Source: Crithidia fasciculata (Eukaryota; Euglenozoa; Kinetoplastea; Trypanosomatida; Trypanosomatidae). Taken from it: a stretch of 64,000 nt of DNA. A program made the position numbers and the translations under genes. The stretch lies in contig CM003429.1 in NCBI GenBank assembly GCA_000331325.2, positions 837,001-901,000 of the forward strand, written 5' to 3'. The notes beneath the pieces were generated by a model. It made no database searches. It saw only the letters and a program-made list of their open reading frames with translations, and was not told where the DNA came from. This document shows positions 39,476 through 49,995 of the stretch, in pieces (position 1 is the first letter of the stretch; each line of letters begins with the position of its first letter).

Positions 39476-42400
39476 ATGTCCGCCGACACCGCCGCTGGGC
39501 AGAGCAGGAACATCCCTGACCGCCTCTTCCAAATCTTCTCCGCCACTCTCTCACCCGAGAAGGCCGTCCGCCAGCCCGCCGAGGAAGCCCTCGCGCAGAT
39601 CGCCGAGCAGGACCCCCACTTCGTGCTTCACCTGCTGGAGCTGGCCTGCCAGTCGCCCACGGTGTGTGAGCACAGCTTCCACACAAGCCCGGCAGCCACG
39701 CGCAGCACACTGCAGGCCGGCGCCATCCGCTTCCGCAACGAGGTCGGCCGCAGCGACTGGAACCGCAACCCCCACTGCCCCGACAGCGTGAAGGTGCGGG
39801 TGCGGGAGTTGATTGTGCCGCTGCAGTGCCAGCCGCACGTCTCCGAGGGCATTCGGCGTCAGCTGCTCGCCGCCACGGTGGAAATTATCAATGTCGACTA
39901 CCTCACGTGCTGGCCGCAGCTCCTGCCGCAGCTGACGAGCCTCATCGAGCACAGCATGTCGGCCCTGCGTGGGCTCTACGAGACGAACTCGAGCCACACA
40001 CGTGACATTGACGACGACATCGTGGTGATGATGCTGTCCCAGCTGAAGGGCTGCCTTGGCGTGCTGCGGGGTTGCTGCAAGCTCTACGAGGACCCGCTGA
40101 AGGTGGACGCCGAGGCCGCCGACGCCTTTGCAGACCAGCTCGCCCCTTCTCTCGTGGGCTTGATGGAGCTGCTGACGAGCCGCTGGCAGGGCGAGCTGAC
40201 CACGCTGGCAAGCCAAGGCGCCGCCGCCACCTCTTCTGGCGGTGCCATCTCTGCCCCCTTCCGCTTCTCCGCCGAGCTGGAGGAGCTCGCGCACTGCATG
40301 CGGCTGACAACGAAGTGCATCTTCTCCCTCTTTGAGAGCCGCTGGCCCGCCTGCCTGTGCGAGGTGGCTGTGCTGGACTATCTTTTCACCACGTGTGTGG
40401 TGCAGCCGGTGCAGGTGTTTCAGCAGGTGGTGCTGCCCATGTGCCAGAGCCGTCTGGAGCACGCCCTGCGCCACCCGGGCGACACCGGCATGACCGTCAG
40501 CCACCTCCGCGGCGACCACTTCGACGACTTTCAGCAGTCCCCCACCTTCCGTTTTCTCAAGTGGGTCTTCAGCGTCGCCTACAAGCTGACGCAGGAGTTT
40601 GCCGCCCCAGCCAGCTGCGAGCGACGCTGCCGCACAGTGGCGAAGCACTTCTCAACGCAGTACCTGCTGCCGACGGTCGAGGCCGCGCTGCATCTTGTCC
40701 GGTGGCACGCCCAGCCGCTCCTCACCCTCACCTCGAAGGCCTACATCTTCGCGCTCGAGGTGCTGACGATGGCGGTGGACCACAAGGCGGCCTACGCGGC
40801 GGTGCTGCACCCCAACGCCGAGGAGCTCATGACGGCGCTCCTCTTCCCCCGCCTCGCCTTCACCGCCGAGGACGAGGAGCTCTGGAACGACAACCCGGAG
40901 GAGTACGTGCGCAAGCAGACGAACCCCGCCGGCGACATCTACAGCGCCAAGGTCGTCTCCACCAGCCTCCTCATGTCCCTCGCAGTCGGCACGAAGAAGT
41001 TTCACGACAAGGAGCTCTTCGCCTCCTTGGTGAACTTCTTGCTGAACCAGCTGCAGGCGTACGTGTCGGCGGCGGCGCAGGCGAGTGGGGCGGAGGCGGA
41101 CCTCTACACCCCCGCCACAGAGGCCGGCCGCCGCGTCGACGCCGCACTCTACTGCCTCTACCACTTCAAGAAGATCCTCCTCGCCATGCGCTTCGGCGAC
41201 GACAAGCTCGAGTACGTGCTGACCACCTTCACGGTGCCCGTCACGCAGTACCGCCTTGGCTTTTTACGTGCCCGCGCGGTGCTCGTGCTTAGCACCTTCG
41301 CCCCCTCGATGCAGTGGAGCAGCCCACAGGCCTACCAGCAGGCGCTGCAGCCGGTGCTGGGCCTGCTGAACGACCCCGAGGCGCCGGTGCGGGTGCAGGC
41401 CTGCGTCTGCTTCTCCCGCCTCGTCTGCCACCCCTACGCACGCGACATCATCAACCCCTGCATCGCCGAGCTCATTCAGCACTACTTCAACGTAATGCGG
41501 ATGATGGACAACGAGGCGGTGGTGCGGACGCTGCGCCGGACTATTGCCTTCTACAAGGACACGCTGTCGCAGTGGGCGTTGGAGCTGACGGAGATGCTGG
41601 TGAACCACTTCGCCGTGGTGCTGGAGCGGGTGACGAGCAAGTACAACGCGCTTGAGTCCATGACAGCGCCGGCTGCTGCTGCGGCGGCTGGCAGCGGCGA
41701 CGGCGACACCTGCCTGGACGACGACGGCTTTGCCGATGTGCTCATGGCGGCGGACGAGCTGTTGGAGACGCTGACGACTCTCGTGCGGGCCCTGCCGGAG
41801 AGCGCCAGCACGTTGGCCGCGCGCCACGCCGCTGCCGCTGCGGCACACGCGAGGGAGCCGAACAGCTCCTCCGCGCCGCCTGCTCCCTCTCCCTCCACTG
41901 CGTCCCCCGCGCCGCCGACGCCGGAGGCGCTGCAGATGGACATCTTCGTCCAGATCCAGCTCCGCATCGCGCCGATGCTCTTCGTCATTCTCGGCCACCA
42001 AGGCGGCAGCTCCTACGGCTTCATGGACCCCGCCCTGTCGCTGCTCACGACGCTCATCGCACGCAGCCCGGCGATTGCGCCACCGATGTGGAAGGTGCTG
42101 TGGTGCCTGTATCACCTCATCACCCGCGGCGGCGCCGTCGACTACATCCAGCAGCTGCTCCCCCCTGTCGACAACTTCGTCTCTGTAGAGCCTGTCTCCT
42201 TCCTCTACCACGCCCTGACCGAGCTGGCACGCGAGCCGCTGCCCTCTGCTGTGCCACCAGAGGATGCCGCGAAGACGCCGGCGCAGCTGGTCTTCGGCAT
42301 GTGCGAGGCGGTGCTGGCGAGTACGTCGCTGCGTGAGCGGGAGGTGGCAGCGGTGCCGAAGATGTACGACGCGATGCTGCAGAATGCATGGGCGTCGGCA

Positions 42401-43474
42401 CAGAGCACTGCTGCTGCTGGTGGTGCCAACGCACAAGCGCTGTCGCCTGTCGCTCTCGTGCAGTACGTCGCGCAACAGGCGCTGACCACGGCCGGCACAC
42501 GCCCCCTGCAAAGCCCGACCTTCCGCATCTTGCTCGCCAACAACGTCCTCTCATGCCTCATAGTTGACGTCCCCTCCACGCTGGCGGTCTTGCAAGGGCT
42601 GCAAGTAACCCGCGCGTTCTTGGAGCAGTACGTGATGCTGCTCGCCCAGACTGTTAGTGTGGATGGCACAGACGAGCCGATGGTGGGCCTCCTGCGCAGC
42701 TACGACCGCAACCTCTTCGTCTACGCTCTCGTTGCCCTCCTGCGCTGTCTCGCTGCGGGTGCCGCCGGCAGCGCCGAGGCCGCCGCAGAGCTGCAGTCGA
42801 GCCTCGAGGGCGTCGTGCAGTGTGGCGTGCTGGAGCAGCTGGCTGAGTCGGAGGTGGTGCGCAACACGGCGGAGCTGCAGGTGCACACCCGTCGAATCGC
42901 GAAGCTGCGCGGTGGTGCCGCGGCGGGGAAGGAGGAGAAGACCGCCGCCGGCAACGGTGAGGACGAGGAAGAGGAGGAGGAGTGGAACAGCGACGACGAC
43001 AGCGAGGAGAACGACGGGTGGCTGCAAGAAGAGGAGGAGGACGACTTTGGAGAGATGGACGATGACGATGACGACGAGGACGGTGGCGATGTCGGCCGTG
43101 GTGGTGGTGGTGGTGGTGGCAGTGCCGGCCTGAGTGGCGACAGCCGCCTTCAGGGGATGGTGCGGCAGGCACAGATGCTGCGGCAGCAACACCAGCAGGC
43201 CAAGGGCGGCGCCGACGACGCCTTCGAGGACGCCGAGGAGGACAACTTGCTCGACGACGACGACTTCTCCAGCCCGATCGACGGCGTCAATGCGTGGGCG
43301 GCTCTTGTGCACGAGGTGGAACGGGCCGACGGCGGTGCCGCTGCCGCGTCGATCGTGGCGTTGCTGCGCAGCTCCGCCTGTCAGGCGCAGGCCGCCGCTA
43401 TTGTGCAGGCTCGTGACGTGACGATCGAGCTGCAGGCCGCTCGCCAAACCCACCACGCGCTGCTCTCTCAGTAG
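39476..43474 (+). CDS. Importin-7/8-type karyopherin (importin-beta family, 1,332 aa)
   Basis: The N-terminus has the importin-beta entry: LFQIFSATLSPEKAVRQPAE, then LQAGAIRFRNEVGRSDW and RQLLAATVEIINVDY-L--WPQLLPQL. Between 440 and 740 HEAT-like helices follow the IPO7/8 (yeast Sxm1/Nmd5) pattern. Diagnostic are FTAEDEELWNDNPEEYVRKQ, GFLRARAVLVLSTFAP, and DPEAPVRVQACVCFSRLV. After an Ala/Pro insert (about 780-815) the repeats continue. The chain then enters a very acidic stretch (about 1160-1210, EEEEEEWNSDDDSEEN...) and closes with FSSPIDGVNAWAALVHEVE, the usual IPO7 layout of acidic tail plus final helices. Known role: RanGTP-dependent import of ribosomal proteins, histones and other cargo. 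It is longer than human IPO7 (1,038) because of low-complexity inserts. The start is chosen as the first ATG after the predicted acceptor; the open frame back to 39275 lacks an ATG. Confidence 0.88.
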   Translation: MSADTAAGQSRNIPDRLFQIFSATLSPEKAVRQPAEEALAQIAEQDPHFVLHLLELACQSPTVCEHSFHTSPAATRSTLQAGAIRFRNEVGRSDWNRNPHCPDSVKVRVRELIVPLQCQPHVSEGIRRQLLAATVEIINVDYLTCWPQLLPQLTSLIEHSMSALRGLYETNSSHTRDIDDDIVVMMLSQLKGCLGVLRGCCKLYEDPLKVDAEAADAFADQLAPSLVGLMELLTSRWQGELTTLASQGAAATSSGGAISAPFRFSAELEELAHCMRLTTKCIFSLFESRWPACLCEVAVLDYLFTTCVVQPVQVFQQVVLPMCQSRLEHALRHPGDTGMTVSHLRGDHFDDFQQSPTFRFLKWVFSVAYKLTQEFAAPASCERRCRTVAKHFSTQYLLPTVEAALHLVRWHAQPLLTLTSKAYIFALEVLTMAVDHKAAYAAVLHPNAEELMTALLFPRLAFTAEDEELWNDNPEEYVRKQTNPAGDIYSAKVVSTSLLMSLAVGTKKFHDKELFASLVNFLLNQLQAYVSAAAQASGAEADLYTPATEAGRRVDAALYCLYHFKKILLAMRFGDDKLEYVLTTFTVPVTQYRLGFLRARAVLVLSTFAPSMQWSSPQAYQQALQPVLGLLNDPEAPVRVQACVCFSRLVCHPYARDIINPCIAELIQHYFNVMRMMDNEAVVRTLRRTIAFYKDTLSQWALELTEMLVNHFAVVLERVTSKYNALESMTAPAAAAAAGSGDGDTCLDDDGFADVLMAADELLETLTTLVRALPESASTLAARHAAAAAAHAREPNSSSAPPAPSPSTASPAPPTPEALQMDIFVQIQLRIAPMLFVILGHQGGSSYGFMDPALSLLTTLIARSPAIAPPMWKVLWCLYHLITRGGAVDYIQQLLPPVDNFVSVEPVSFLYHALTELAREPLPSAVPPEDAAKTPAQLVFGMCEAVLASTSLREREVAAVPKMYDAMLQNAWASAQSTAAAGGANAQALSPVALVQYVAQQALTTAGTRPLQSPTFRILLANNVLSCLIVDVPSTLAVLQGLQVTRAFLEQYVMLLAQTVSVDGTDEPMVGLLRSYDRNLFVYALVALLRCLAAGAAGSAEAAAELQSSLEGVVQCGVLEQLAESEVVRNTAELQVHTRRIAKLRGGAAAGKEEKTAAGNGEDEEEEEEWNSDDDSEENDGWLQEEEEDDFGEMDDDDDDEDGGDVGRGGGGGGGSAGLSGDSRLQGMVRQAQMLRQQHQQAKGGADDAFEDAEEDNLLDDDDFSSPIDGVNAWAALVHEVERADGGAAAASIVALLRSSACQAQAAAIVQARDVTIELQAARQTHHALLSQ

Positions 43475-44459
43475 TGTTATGCGGCCCTTCCCCACACCAA
43501 ATCGCCTTGTCCGCTTCGCGGCGACGCTGCTCAGCCGATGAGGATGTGACACGGCAGCCGGCAGTCGTCTCCCCATCCGGCTGCGCGTCTTCTCGGAGAA
43601 GAAAAGAAGTGTTAAGAAGAGTAAGAGTTCACAACCTATTTCGGATCGATTTAAGCCTAAACCGTTGCAGCAACGGTGGACGTATACAACGCGTAAACGA
43701 GAATACAATCAAAAGAAAAAAAATGGAGGGGTTGAGGGGAAGGACGAGCTGCCTTCTTCTTTTTGTACCCACAGTTGCGTCACGTACCCTTTTTTCTTAT
43801 TTTCCCAAGGCCACCGCATTGGGGAGAACGCCATCCTGTAATTTGAGTCACAAGAGTGCGAGAGTTTAGTGCTACGGCGCCGTGTCTGACGTGCAGACGC
43901 TCCACTCATGCTCTGGCTTTTTCTTTGCTGCGCTGTCTTGCGATCGTTTTCTGCTATTCGAAACGAGCTTTATCGGGAATACAACTGCGTCTCGCCTGCT
44001 ATTTTTTTTTCCCTCTCTCCTTTGGCTGCGCCATCGAGACCTTTTCCACTTCACTCGCTTACTTCTTCCCATCTCCTCTTTCGTGTAACGTTTTTCTTTC
44101 TTTTTTTGCCTTTTCGCGCTCGCTCTCTCTCAATAGCACTCAAATAGCTGCAAACTGAACGTATCAGCAACAGATTTGAACAAGAACGGTGTCGACGTCT
44201 CCGTGGAGGACTCTTAGTGACACGGCAGACTACTGTTGTTGCGGAAAACGGGCCCGGTGGCGTGTTTCTTGTTGTTTGATTTCTCTTTTTTTTTTTTTTT
44301 GACTCTCGCTCTCCTCGTTCGTGCTTCTCCGCATCACAGGCGTCTGCCGCGTTGGTAGTATCGGGAAAGACGAAGGAGAGGGAGGGCGGCTGCCTGGGCA
44401 TAGCAGCCTTGCCAAACTAATCCATACCACCGCAAGCTAGCGCAACTCTCGCGGTCACC
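43475..44459 (+). other. Spacer with predicted SL acceptor
   Basis: T-runs are present at 44002-44010 and 44287-44300. The latter leads into a pyrimidine stretch ending ACAG at 44336-44339, giving a 120-base 5' UTR with no upstream ATG. No gene is seen. Confidence 0.5.
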
Positions 44460-46382
44460 ATGAGCCCCAATGAGCCACGGACAAACAACCCCGGCCTGGG
44501 AAATTACATCGGCCGCACCGCCGGCGTCGCCGCCTACCTCGCCATCATCCTCGCCTTCACGGCGGTCCACTTCTTCTACGCCACCTCCGCGCTGCTCGAC
44601 CTCTTAGCCGTCTTCATCCTCTTTGTCTTTCTCTTCTTTCTCGGCCTCTCGCTGACCTGTCTGGTGCTCTGTGCCCGCGTCGGCCCCGGCGACTTGCCCT
44701 CCCGCTTCTCGGCAGCGCGGATGGAGACGTTCATCCGGGCAGAGCTGCAGCGCATCGTCGCAAAGGCGCGTCCAGCAGCACCACCGGCGACGGCAGAGGG
44801 GGCGAAGTCGGCAAGTGAAAGTGAAAAGCCGTTGGACGGGGCGGCGGCGGCGACGGTCGTGCCGAAGCCACAGCAGCGGTGGGCCGACATCGACGCCGCG
44901 GAGGCGCAGCAGCTCGCCAACTCCGCCTCTCTCGCCGCGATGGCAGAGCGGGCGAGTCCGACCGCAGCCGCAGCCGAGTGGGAGAGGGCCGCTGCGGAGG
45001 CCCGTCTGCGCGTGCAGGAGGAGCGCATCGACCTCTCCAGCAGCGACGCGGAGGGCGATGAAGAGGGCCACGACGAGGAGAGGAGGAAGAGGCGGCAGCG
45101 GCGGCGTCGGCAGCAGCAGCAGCAGCAGCACGGTAGTACACAGGAGGGGGACGGAGTGGTGCAGGAGGACGGCTCCATCGCCAACAGCGCGGATGAGGAG
45201 CCGGAGGTGCAGGAGCTGCCGGCCTACATGCCAGAGATGATGCGGCTGCGGCGGCTGCGCAAGCTGCGGCGTGGGCTGGACGTGGTGCGGGTGAGCGATG
45301 CGGCGAGGAAGGTGTTGGAGGCGCTCGACAGCGACGACTTCGACCGCAAGCGGGAGGAGATGGGTTACCTCATCCCTGGTGCGAACTGGTGTCGCTTCTG
45401 CAGCTTCTACCAGATGAACGACACGCGCCACTGCACGGTGTGCTGCCGCTGCGTCTACCGCACGAAGCTGCACTGCGTCTGCTGTGGCAGCTGCATCGGC
45501 TACGCGAACAGCAAGTACTACGTGCTCTTTCTCTTCTACTTTGTGCTGGCCTTCCTCATGGCCAACTTCCTCGACCTCTACTGCATCAACACGGGCTACA
45601 CGTACTTCTTCAAAGCAAGCGGGGAGTCGAACTCGGTCTACTACCTCGTCTTTGTCTACTCCTACTCCGTTGTTGTGCTGGCCTTCTCGCTGCTCGTTCA
45701 GTACCTTCTGGCGGCGGGCCGCAACGTGGGCCTCCTCACAGAGCTGCTCCGCGAGCAGCGTGAGGAGCTGGAGAGCGTGCAGGCGCGCAACAGCGGGGAG
45801 CTCTACCAACCCGTCCTGTCGGAGCGCACCGCCGACATCCACGACGACGGCAACAGCAGCCCGGATCAGGCCCGCGAGCCCTTCAGCTGGCAGCGGGCGA
45901 TGAACACCGTCGGCGAGGGCCTGCCGCTGCCCATGTGGTTTTGGCCGGTGCCGACGCGACCCGCCGTGAAGGAGATGGACGACCCGGAGGGGTTTTGGAC
46001 GAGCCTGACGGAGGCCATTCGCATTCGCCTGCGTAGCGTCGCCGACGAGGACGACGCCTTCACAGACGAGGACGAGGCGGTGGAGAGTCGCCACGACAAC
46101 GATGCTGGCGACGCAGACGTACGCGTGCAACCAACTTTTGCCGCTGTCGCTGCTGCTACTGCTGCTGCTGCTGCTGCTGCGCCTCGTCTGCCGCCGGCGC
46201 CGATGCCTCACCGCGCCAAGAGCAGCGATGTGACGGTGGTTCCTGTTCCCCCGCCTGCTGAGGTGGACACTGACGTCACGGTGGCGAGCACCGCGGAGGA
46301 CCGGCACTCACTCACGCCGGTGAGCGCGGTGGCGCCGCCGATTGCCAAGGCGGCACCGGCATCACGGGTGAAGAAGGACTAG
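44460..46382 (+). CDS. DHHC-family (zDHHC palmitoyltransferase-like) membrane protein with KLHC in place of DHHC
   Basis: The 640-residue product has four membrane segments, at about 21-41, 46-71, 352-376 and 390-420. A PGDLP box (76-80) follows TM2, like the DPG motif of DHHC enzymes. The cysteine-rich domain lies between TM2 and TM3, as in the family. All eight zinc ligands are present with exact spacing: C311, C314, H324, C325, C328, C331, H338, C345. The acyl-accepting Cys is C339. The DHHC tetrapeptide itself is K336-L337-H338-C339, so the Asp and first His that activate the Cys are lost, and no TTxE motif follows TM4. An acidic/basic loop of about 200 residues (85-290) separates TM2 from the zinc domain. 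The C-terminal 200 residues are low complexity (poly-Ala, PP). Either a pseudo-enzyme or a transferase with altered chemistry. Confidence 0.86.
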   Translation: MSPNEPRTNNPGLGNYIGRTAGVAAYLAIILAFTAVHFFYATSALLDLLAVFILFVFLFFLGLSLTCLVLCARVGPGDLPSRFSAARMETFIRAELQRIVAKARPAAPPATAEGAKSASESEKPLDGAAAATVVPKPQQRWADIDAAEAQQLANSASLAAMAERASPTAAAAEWERAAAEARLRVQEERIDLSSSDAEGDEEGHDEERRKRRQRRRRQQQQQQHGSTQEGDGVVQEDGSIANSADEEPEVQELPAYMPEMMRLRRLRKLRRGLDVVRVSDAARKVLEALDSDDFDRKREEMGYLIPGANWCRFCSFYQMNDTRHCTVCCRCVYRTKLHCVCCGSCIGYANSKYYVLFLFYFVLAFLMANFLDLYCINTGYTYFFKASGESNSVYYLVFVYSYSVVVLAFSLLVQYLLAAGRNVGLLTELLREQREELESVQARNSGELYQPVLSERTADIHDDGNSSPDQAREPFSWQRAMNTVGEGLPLPMWFWPVPTRPAVKEMDDPEGFWTSLTEAIRIRLRSVADEDDAFTDEDEAVESRHDNDAGDADVRVQPTFAAVAAATAAAAAAAPRLPPAPMPHRAKSSDVTVVPVPPPAEVDTDVTVASTAEDRHSLTPVSAVAPPIAKAAPASRVKKD

Positions 46383-47435
46383 CTCTGCTGCCTTGTGCGA
46401 GTATCGTTGGGAACAGTTTACTTACTCTGTGTTGAGTACTTTTATTGCAGGAGCAAGGTTGCCCTTACTCTAATCTCCTAATCTTGAGACTTCTACGGTT
46501 TTTTTTTCTTGCTTGCCTCTTTGTGCGAGTGATGGAGCAGCCAATGCGTCTGTGGGCACGCCTTCTAGTTTTCTTTCTCGCTGTTTCTGTGTGTTTTAGT
46601 GACGTATTGAGTGGACAGCGCTTCTCTCTCTCCCTCTCAGCGCGATGCACCGCTGCTTCCTTCCCCTCTTTCTTCTTCTCTTTCTAAGAGCTCTTCAGCG
46701 TTTTTTTTTTTTCGTTTGAATGCGCTGCTGGCATCAGAGTGAGGAGAGCGAAGCGAGCGGAAGAAACAGGGAAACTGATGCGGCCGCAGCAAGACAGGAA
46801 TGCCGCGCATGGAGGGCAAACAGCGCGGCTTCTTCCAACACCTCCAAAAAAAACTAAATTGACAGAACACAGAGACCCCCAAAAAGCACACCTTTTCTTG
46901 TTGCACTTCCTGTTTTCTCCTTTCTTGTCTCTTCTCCACTGCGGGAGATGGGCGTTTTAGCTCCCCACACACACAAAATCAAAATTCCAAAAGGATCAAG
47001 GAAACATGTCGTATCGACCTTTCTATGTGAGAGACTCAATGTAGGCCACGCAAGCGGTAGAGCCTGGAAAGAGTCGTGGCGGCAACATCACAGCTCTCAG
47101 GCGAGCAGCTCTCCGTGGGTTTCCCATGTGAACCGGTCCTTTTTTTTTTCTTCGTACATCGCAAGCCCAAGCGCACCAGTTTCCACTAGAGCATCCCTCG
47201 TCTCTCTCATTTTCCACTTTTCATTTTAACTTTACTTCATCTTTACGTGCTTTTTTTTTTCCAGACGTTGCATTATTAGTTGCCTTCGCTACCACGGCAA
47301 CGACGCTTCAAGACACTCCGATTCACTCCACCTCACGTACTTCTTGCTGCTTCCTGCTTGACGCAGCAGCTGTGGCCATCACCGCCTCCCTCAACTCGTC
47401 ACTCGTGGACTAATTTTTCCCTCACTCGTCCAACG

Positions 47436-47472
<37 letters not shown>

Positions 47473-47883
47473 GGAAAGACACTCTCAAGCGACCAAACAA
47501 AAAACAAACAAACAAAAAAGAGTCCGATAAGCAGCTATCAACCACAATTTACAGCGGGCTTTCTACCACCACACGGACACACAGCATCATTACCGTCGAC
47601 GTTCTTTGAACACACAAGGAGGTTGGCCGGTGCAATTAACTCCACCACCCACCTTTATTCTTCTTGTTCTTTTTGTTTTGTTTACCCACCTCTCTCATTC
47701 TCTTCCTCCCGCTCCTGGCAACGTGCAGACGTCGTACTTCCTCTCTTCTCCTAGGCAACGTCACGGGAGTGCCCATCACCATCGTCAGCGATCTCCCCTT
47801 TGCTGTCTCTTTTCCCCTTTACACACACTCTCTCTCTCTATCAATCGTTCCCCTCTTCATTCACCCACCACCCACACACGCCA
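46383..47883 (+). other. 1.5 kb spacer with predicted SL acceptor
   Basis: It holds a T-run at 46701-46711, CA repeats (47439-47469), and pyrimidine tracts (47667-47719, 47790-47870). GCAG at 47725-47728 is the preferred acceptor (5' UTR about 155 bases, no upstream ATG); TCAG at 47785-47788 is an alternative. ORFs in the spacer have UTR composition. Confidence 0.45.
47439..47469 (+). repeat. (AC)n microsatellite
   Basis: About 15 uninterrupted AC units in the spacer before the U-box gene. Confidence 0.9.
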
Positions 47884-49995
47884 ATGTCGCTCCACCCCGC
47901 TATCAAGGCCTTCGTGGAACAGCCGGTAAACGCTGTCGGCCTCACCGTCGTCGCCGGCGCCGTCTCTGCGCTGGAGGACGTTGCGGTGGCCGCCGATCTC
48001 ATCCAGAAACCCGAGCACGCCAAGGCACTCAGCGACGCACTGAAGAAAAGCATGGCCATCCTGAACAACAGCGCCAAGAACTTTGCCCTCCGCCTCGCCT
48101 GTTTAGAGTTCCTCTACCGTCTTTCCCAGCCCTCCATCCCCAGCTTCCGCACCGGACTTCTCTGCAGCACGGTCAACGACATGGACAAGAGTGTCGAGGA
48201 GATGTTGTCGCGGACCGGCCCCAACGCAGGCGCCACCGAGGCCCTCGCTGCGGCGTGGGAAATGTTCACCGTTCTCGTCTTCCGCTTCTCCAACTACGAC
48301 ACGACGGTGTGCCGCTTGCTGCTGCAGCACACGTCGGACGGTGACGTGGGCACGATGGCGCAGACGCTGTTGCGGGTGATTGTGCAGCACCGCGACAGGT
48401 GCGAGTGGCCGCTGCTGCTCGCCGCCCTGCAGACCCTCTACGAGCTCACCGTGCCGTCCACCTACTTCAACGCGGAGGACAACGCGGAGGAGGTGGCCAG
48501 CGGCCGGCGGGGCAGCCAGATCTACGCCTTCACGGTGGACAACTTTCAGGACAAGATCGCCGTCCTCCTCACCACCCTGCGCGACCAGCGCGTACTGGAG
48601 CAGCTCTTCGCCTCGCTGCGGGTGTCGTGGCACGAGTCCACCCACAACCGCAGCCCGGCTGCTCTGGCGCAGGGGTGCCCCGAGTCGATGGCGCTCGGCG
48701 CGCTCGGCCGCCCCGACGTGGCGCACACCGTCACGGCCGTCTCGCGCGACCAGCAGATGGAGCTGCTGAACTGGCTGTCGGCGCTGAAGCTGGTGTGTCG
48801 GGCGGTGCACAACATGGTCGAGTTCGGCCGCGACGCGAAGGCCGCCAACGAGCTGCGGACGCGGCTGCTTCGCGACCCCGGCTGCCACGACTTCTTTGCC
48901 GCGGCTCTCGTGCCGGCGGTGATCGCGGCGATGCAGGCCTGGACGATCGACGTGACGGCGGTGACGACGCCGAAGAAGGACGCGGCGAGCGGGTCGTCGG
49001 CGACGGTGAAGCACAGTCTGCTGATGGCCGGCGTGGGCCTGCTGCGCTTCCTGCGCTTCACCCTCTACAAGCCTCTCGCCGGCTTCACTCCTGCCTTTCT
49101 CAGCTCGATGGAGCGCCTGGCGCAGCAAATCCAGCGCGAGGAGCCTCGGCTGCGCACTCAGTACGCCGGCATCCAGCTGATGCTGTTGACGGTAGAGTGC
49201 CTGGCGAACATGAACGCGACGGCAGTAACCTCGCCCGTCAACCTCGCTGAGGCCTATCAGTCGCTGCTCACCACCATCGCATCGGACAAGACGTGCTGCT
49301 CCCTCTCCAACTCCTACCAGGACGGCACCGATGCAGCGTCTGCGGCAGCGGGTGTGGTGGCGGCACCGAGCGCGAACACGTCGACGATGATGACGGTGGC
49401 GGAGTGGTTCATTTTGTGTCTGCGCGAGGAGGAGTCGCCCTTCTGCGAGACCGGCACGGCCAACACCGGCAACGCCGCCGTGCAGCTGCTCCACCGCCTC
49501 TTTTCCGCCGAGGAGGCCGTCTTGGTTGAGACGGAGGAGCGCGTGGCGGAGCTCATCGCGCTTGAGTCGCAGCTGGAGATGCTGCAGAATTTTCTGCTTC
49601 TCATGACGTTGTCGGAGCTGCTGCATGGGATGCCAGACCGCGGGCTGGAGCGGCTGACGCGGCCGGACTCACGTGCCGCCGCCGCAGCGAATCCATCGCC
49701 GTCCGCCACCACAACTACCACGCCATCGAAGAAGTCGAAGCCGAAGCGGAAGAAGGGGGCAAACCACCCGACGGAGTTCGTCTGCGATTTGACAGGTAAG
49801 CTGATGCGGGAGCCTGTGGTGCTGCGCAATGGCCACCGCTTCGAGTACGACGCGCTGCAGAACGTGGTGGCGCAGGTCGGTCACGTTGACCCGCTCAACG
49901 GGGAGGCAATTGAGGAGGACGTGGAGGTGGACGAGGGGCTGCAGCAGCGCATCGCTGCGTATCGCGTGGAGCAGGCGGCGAACAAGCGGGCATAG
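47884..49995 (+). CDS. Helical-repeat protein with C-terminal U-box-like domain (703 aa), putative E3 ubiquitin ligase
   Basis: The C-terminal 75 residues (about 629-703) resemble a U-box. They include EFVCDLTGKLMREPVVLRNG, then HRFEYDALQNVV, DPLNGEAIEEDVEVDEGLQQ and R-I-A-A-Y. The core pattern (LMxxPVVLxxGHxFexxAL, DPLxxxxL..., final helix) fits, although the usual PI before T is DL. The N-terminal 600 residues are helical and Leu/Ala-rich, without membrane segments (for example FALRLACLEFLYRLSQPSIP and LLAALQTLYELTVPS). They could be an ARM/HEAT-type scaffold for substrates. A basic linker (KKSKPKRKKG, about 615-625) precedes the U-box and could be a nuclear signal. Family role: E2-dependent ubiquitin transfer without zinc. 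The substrate is unknown. ATG 47884 follows the predicted acceptor with no intervening ATG. Confidence 0.78.
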   Translation: MSLHPAIKAFVEQPVNAVGLTVVAGAVSALEDVAVAADLIQKPEHAKALSDALKKSMAILNNSAKNFALRLACLEFLYRLSQPSIPSFRTGLLCSTVNDMDKSVEEMLSRTGPNAGATEALAAAWEMFTVLVFRFSNYDTTVCRLLLQHTSDGDVGTMAQTLLRVIVQHRDRCEWPLLLAALQTLYELTVPSTYFNAEDNAEEVASGRRGSQIYAFTVDNFQDKIAVLLTTLRDQRVLEQLFASLRVSWHESTHNRSPAALAQGCPESMALGALGRPDVAHTVTAVSRDQQMELLNWLSALKLVCRAVHNMVEFGRDAKAANELRTRLLRDPGCHDFFAAALVPAVIAAMQAWTIDVTAVTTPKKDAASGSSATVKHSLLMAGVGLLRFLRFTLYKPLAGFTPAFLSSMERLAQQIQREEPRLRTQYAGIQLMLLTVECLANMNATAVTSPVNLAEAYQSLLTTIASDKTCCSLSNSYQDGTDAASAAAGVVAAPSANTSTMMTVAEWFILCLREEESPFCETGTANTGNAAVQLLHRLFSAEEAVLVETEERVAELIALESQLEMLQNFLLLMTLSELLHGMPDRGLERLTRPDSRAAAAANPSPSATTTTTPSKKSKPKRKKGANHPTEFVCDLTGKLMREPVVLRNGHRFEYDALQNVVAQVGHVDPLNGEAIEEDVEVDEGLQQRIAAYRVEQAANKRA

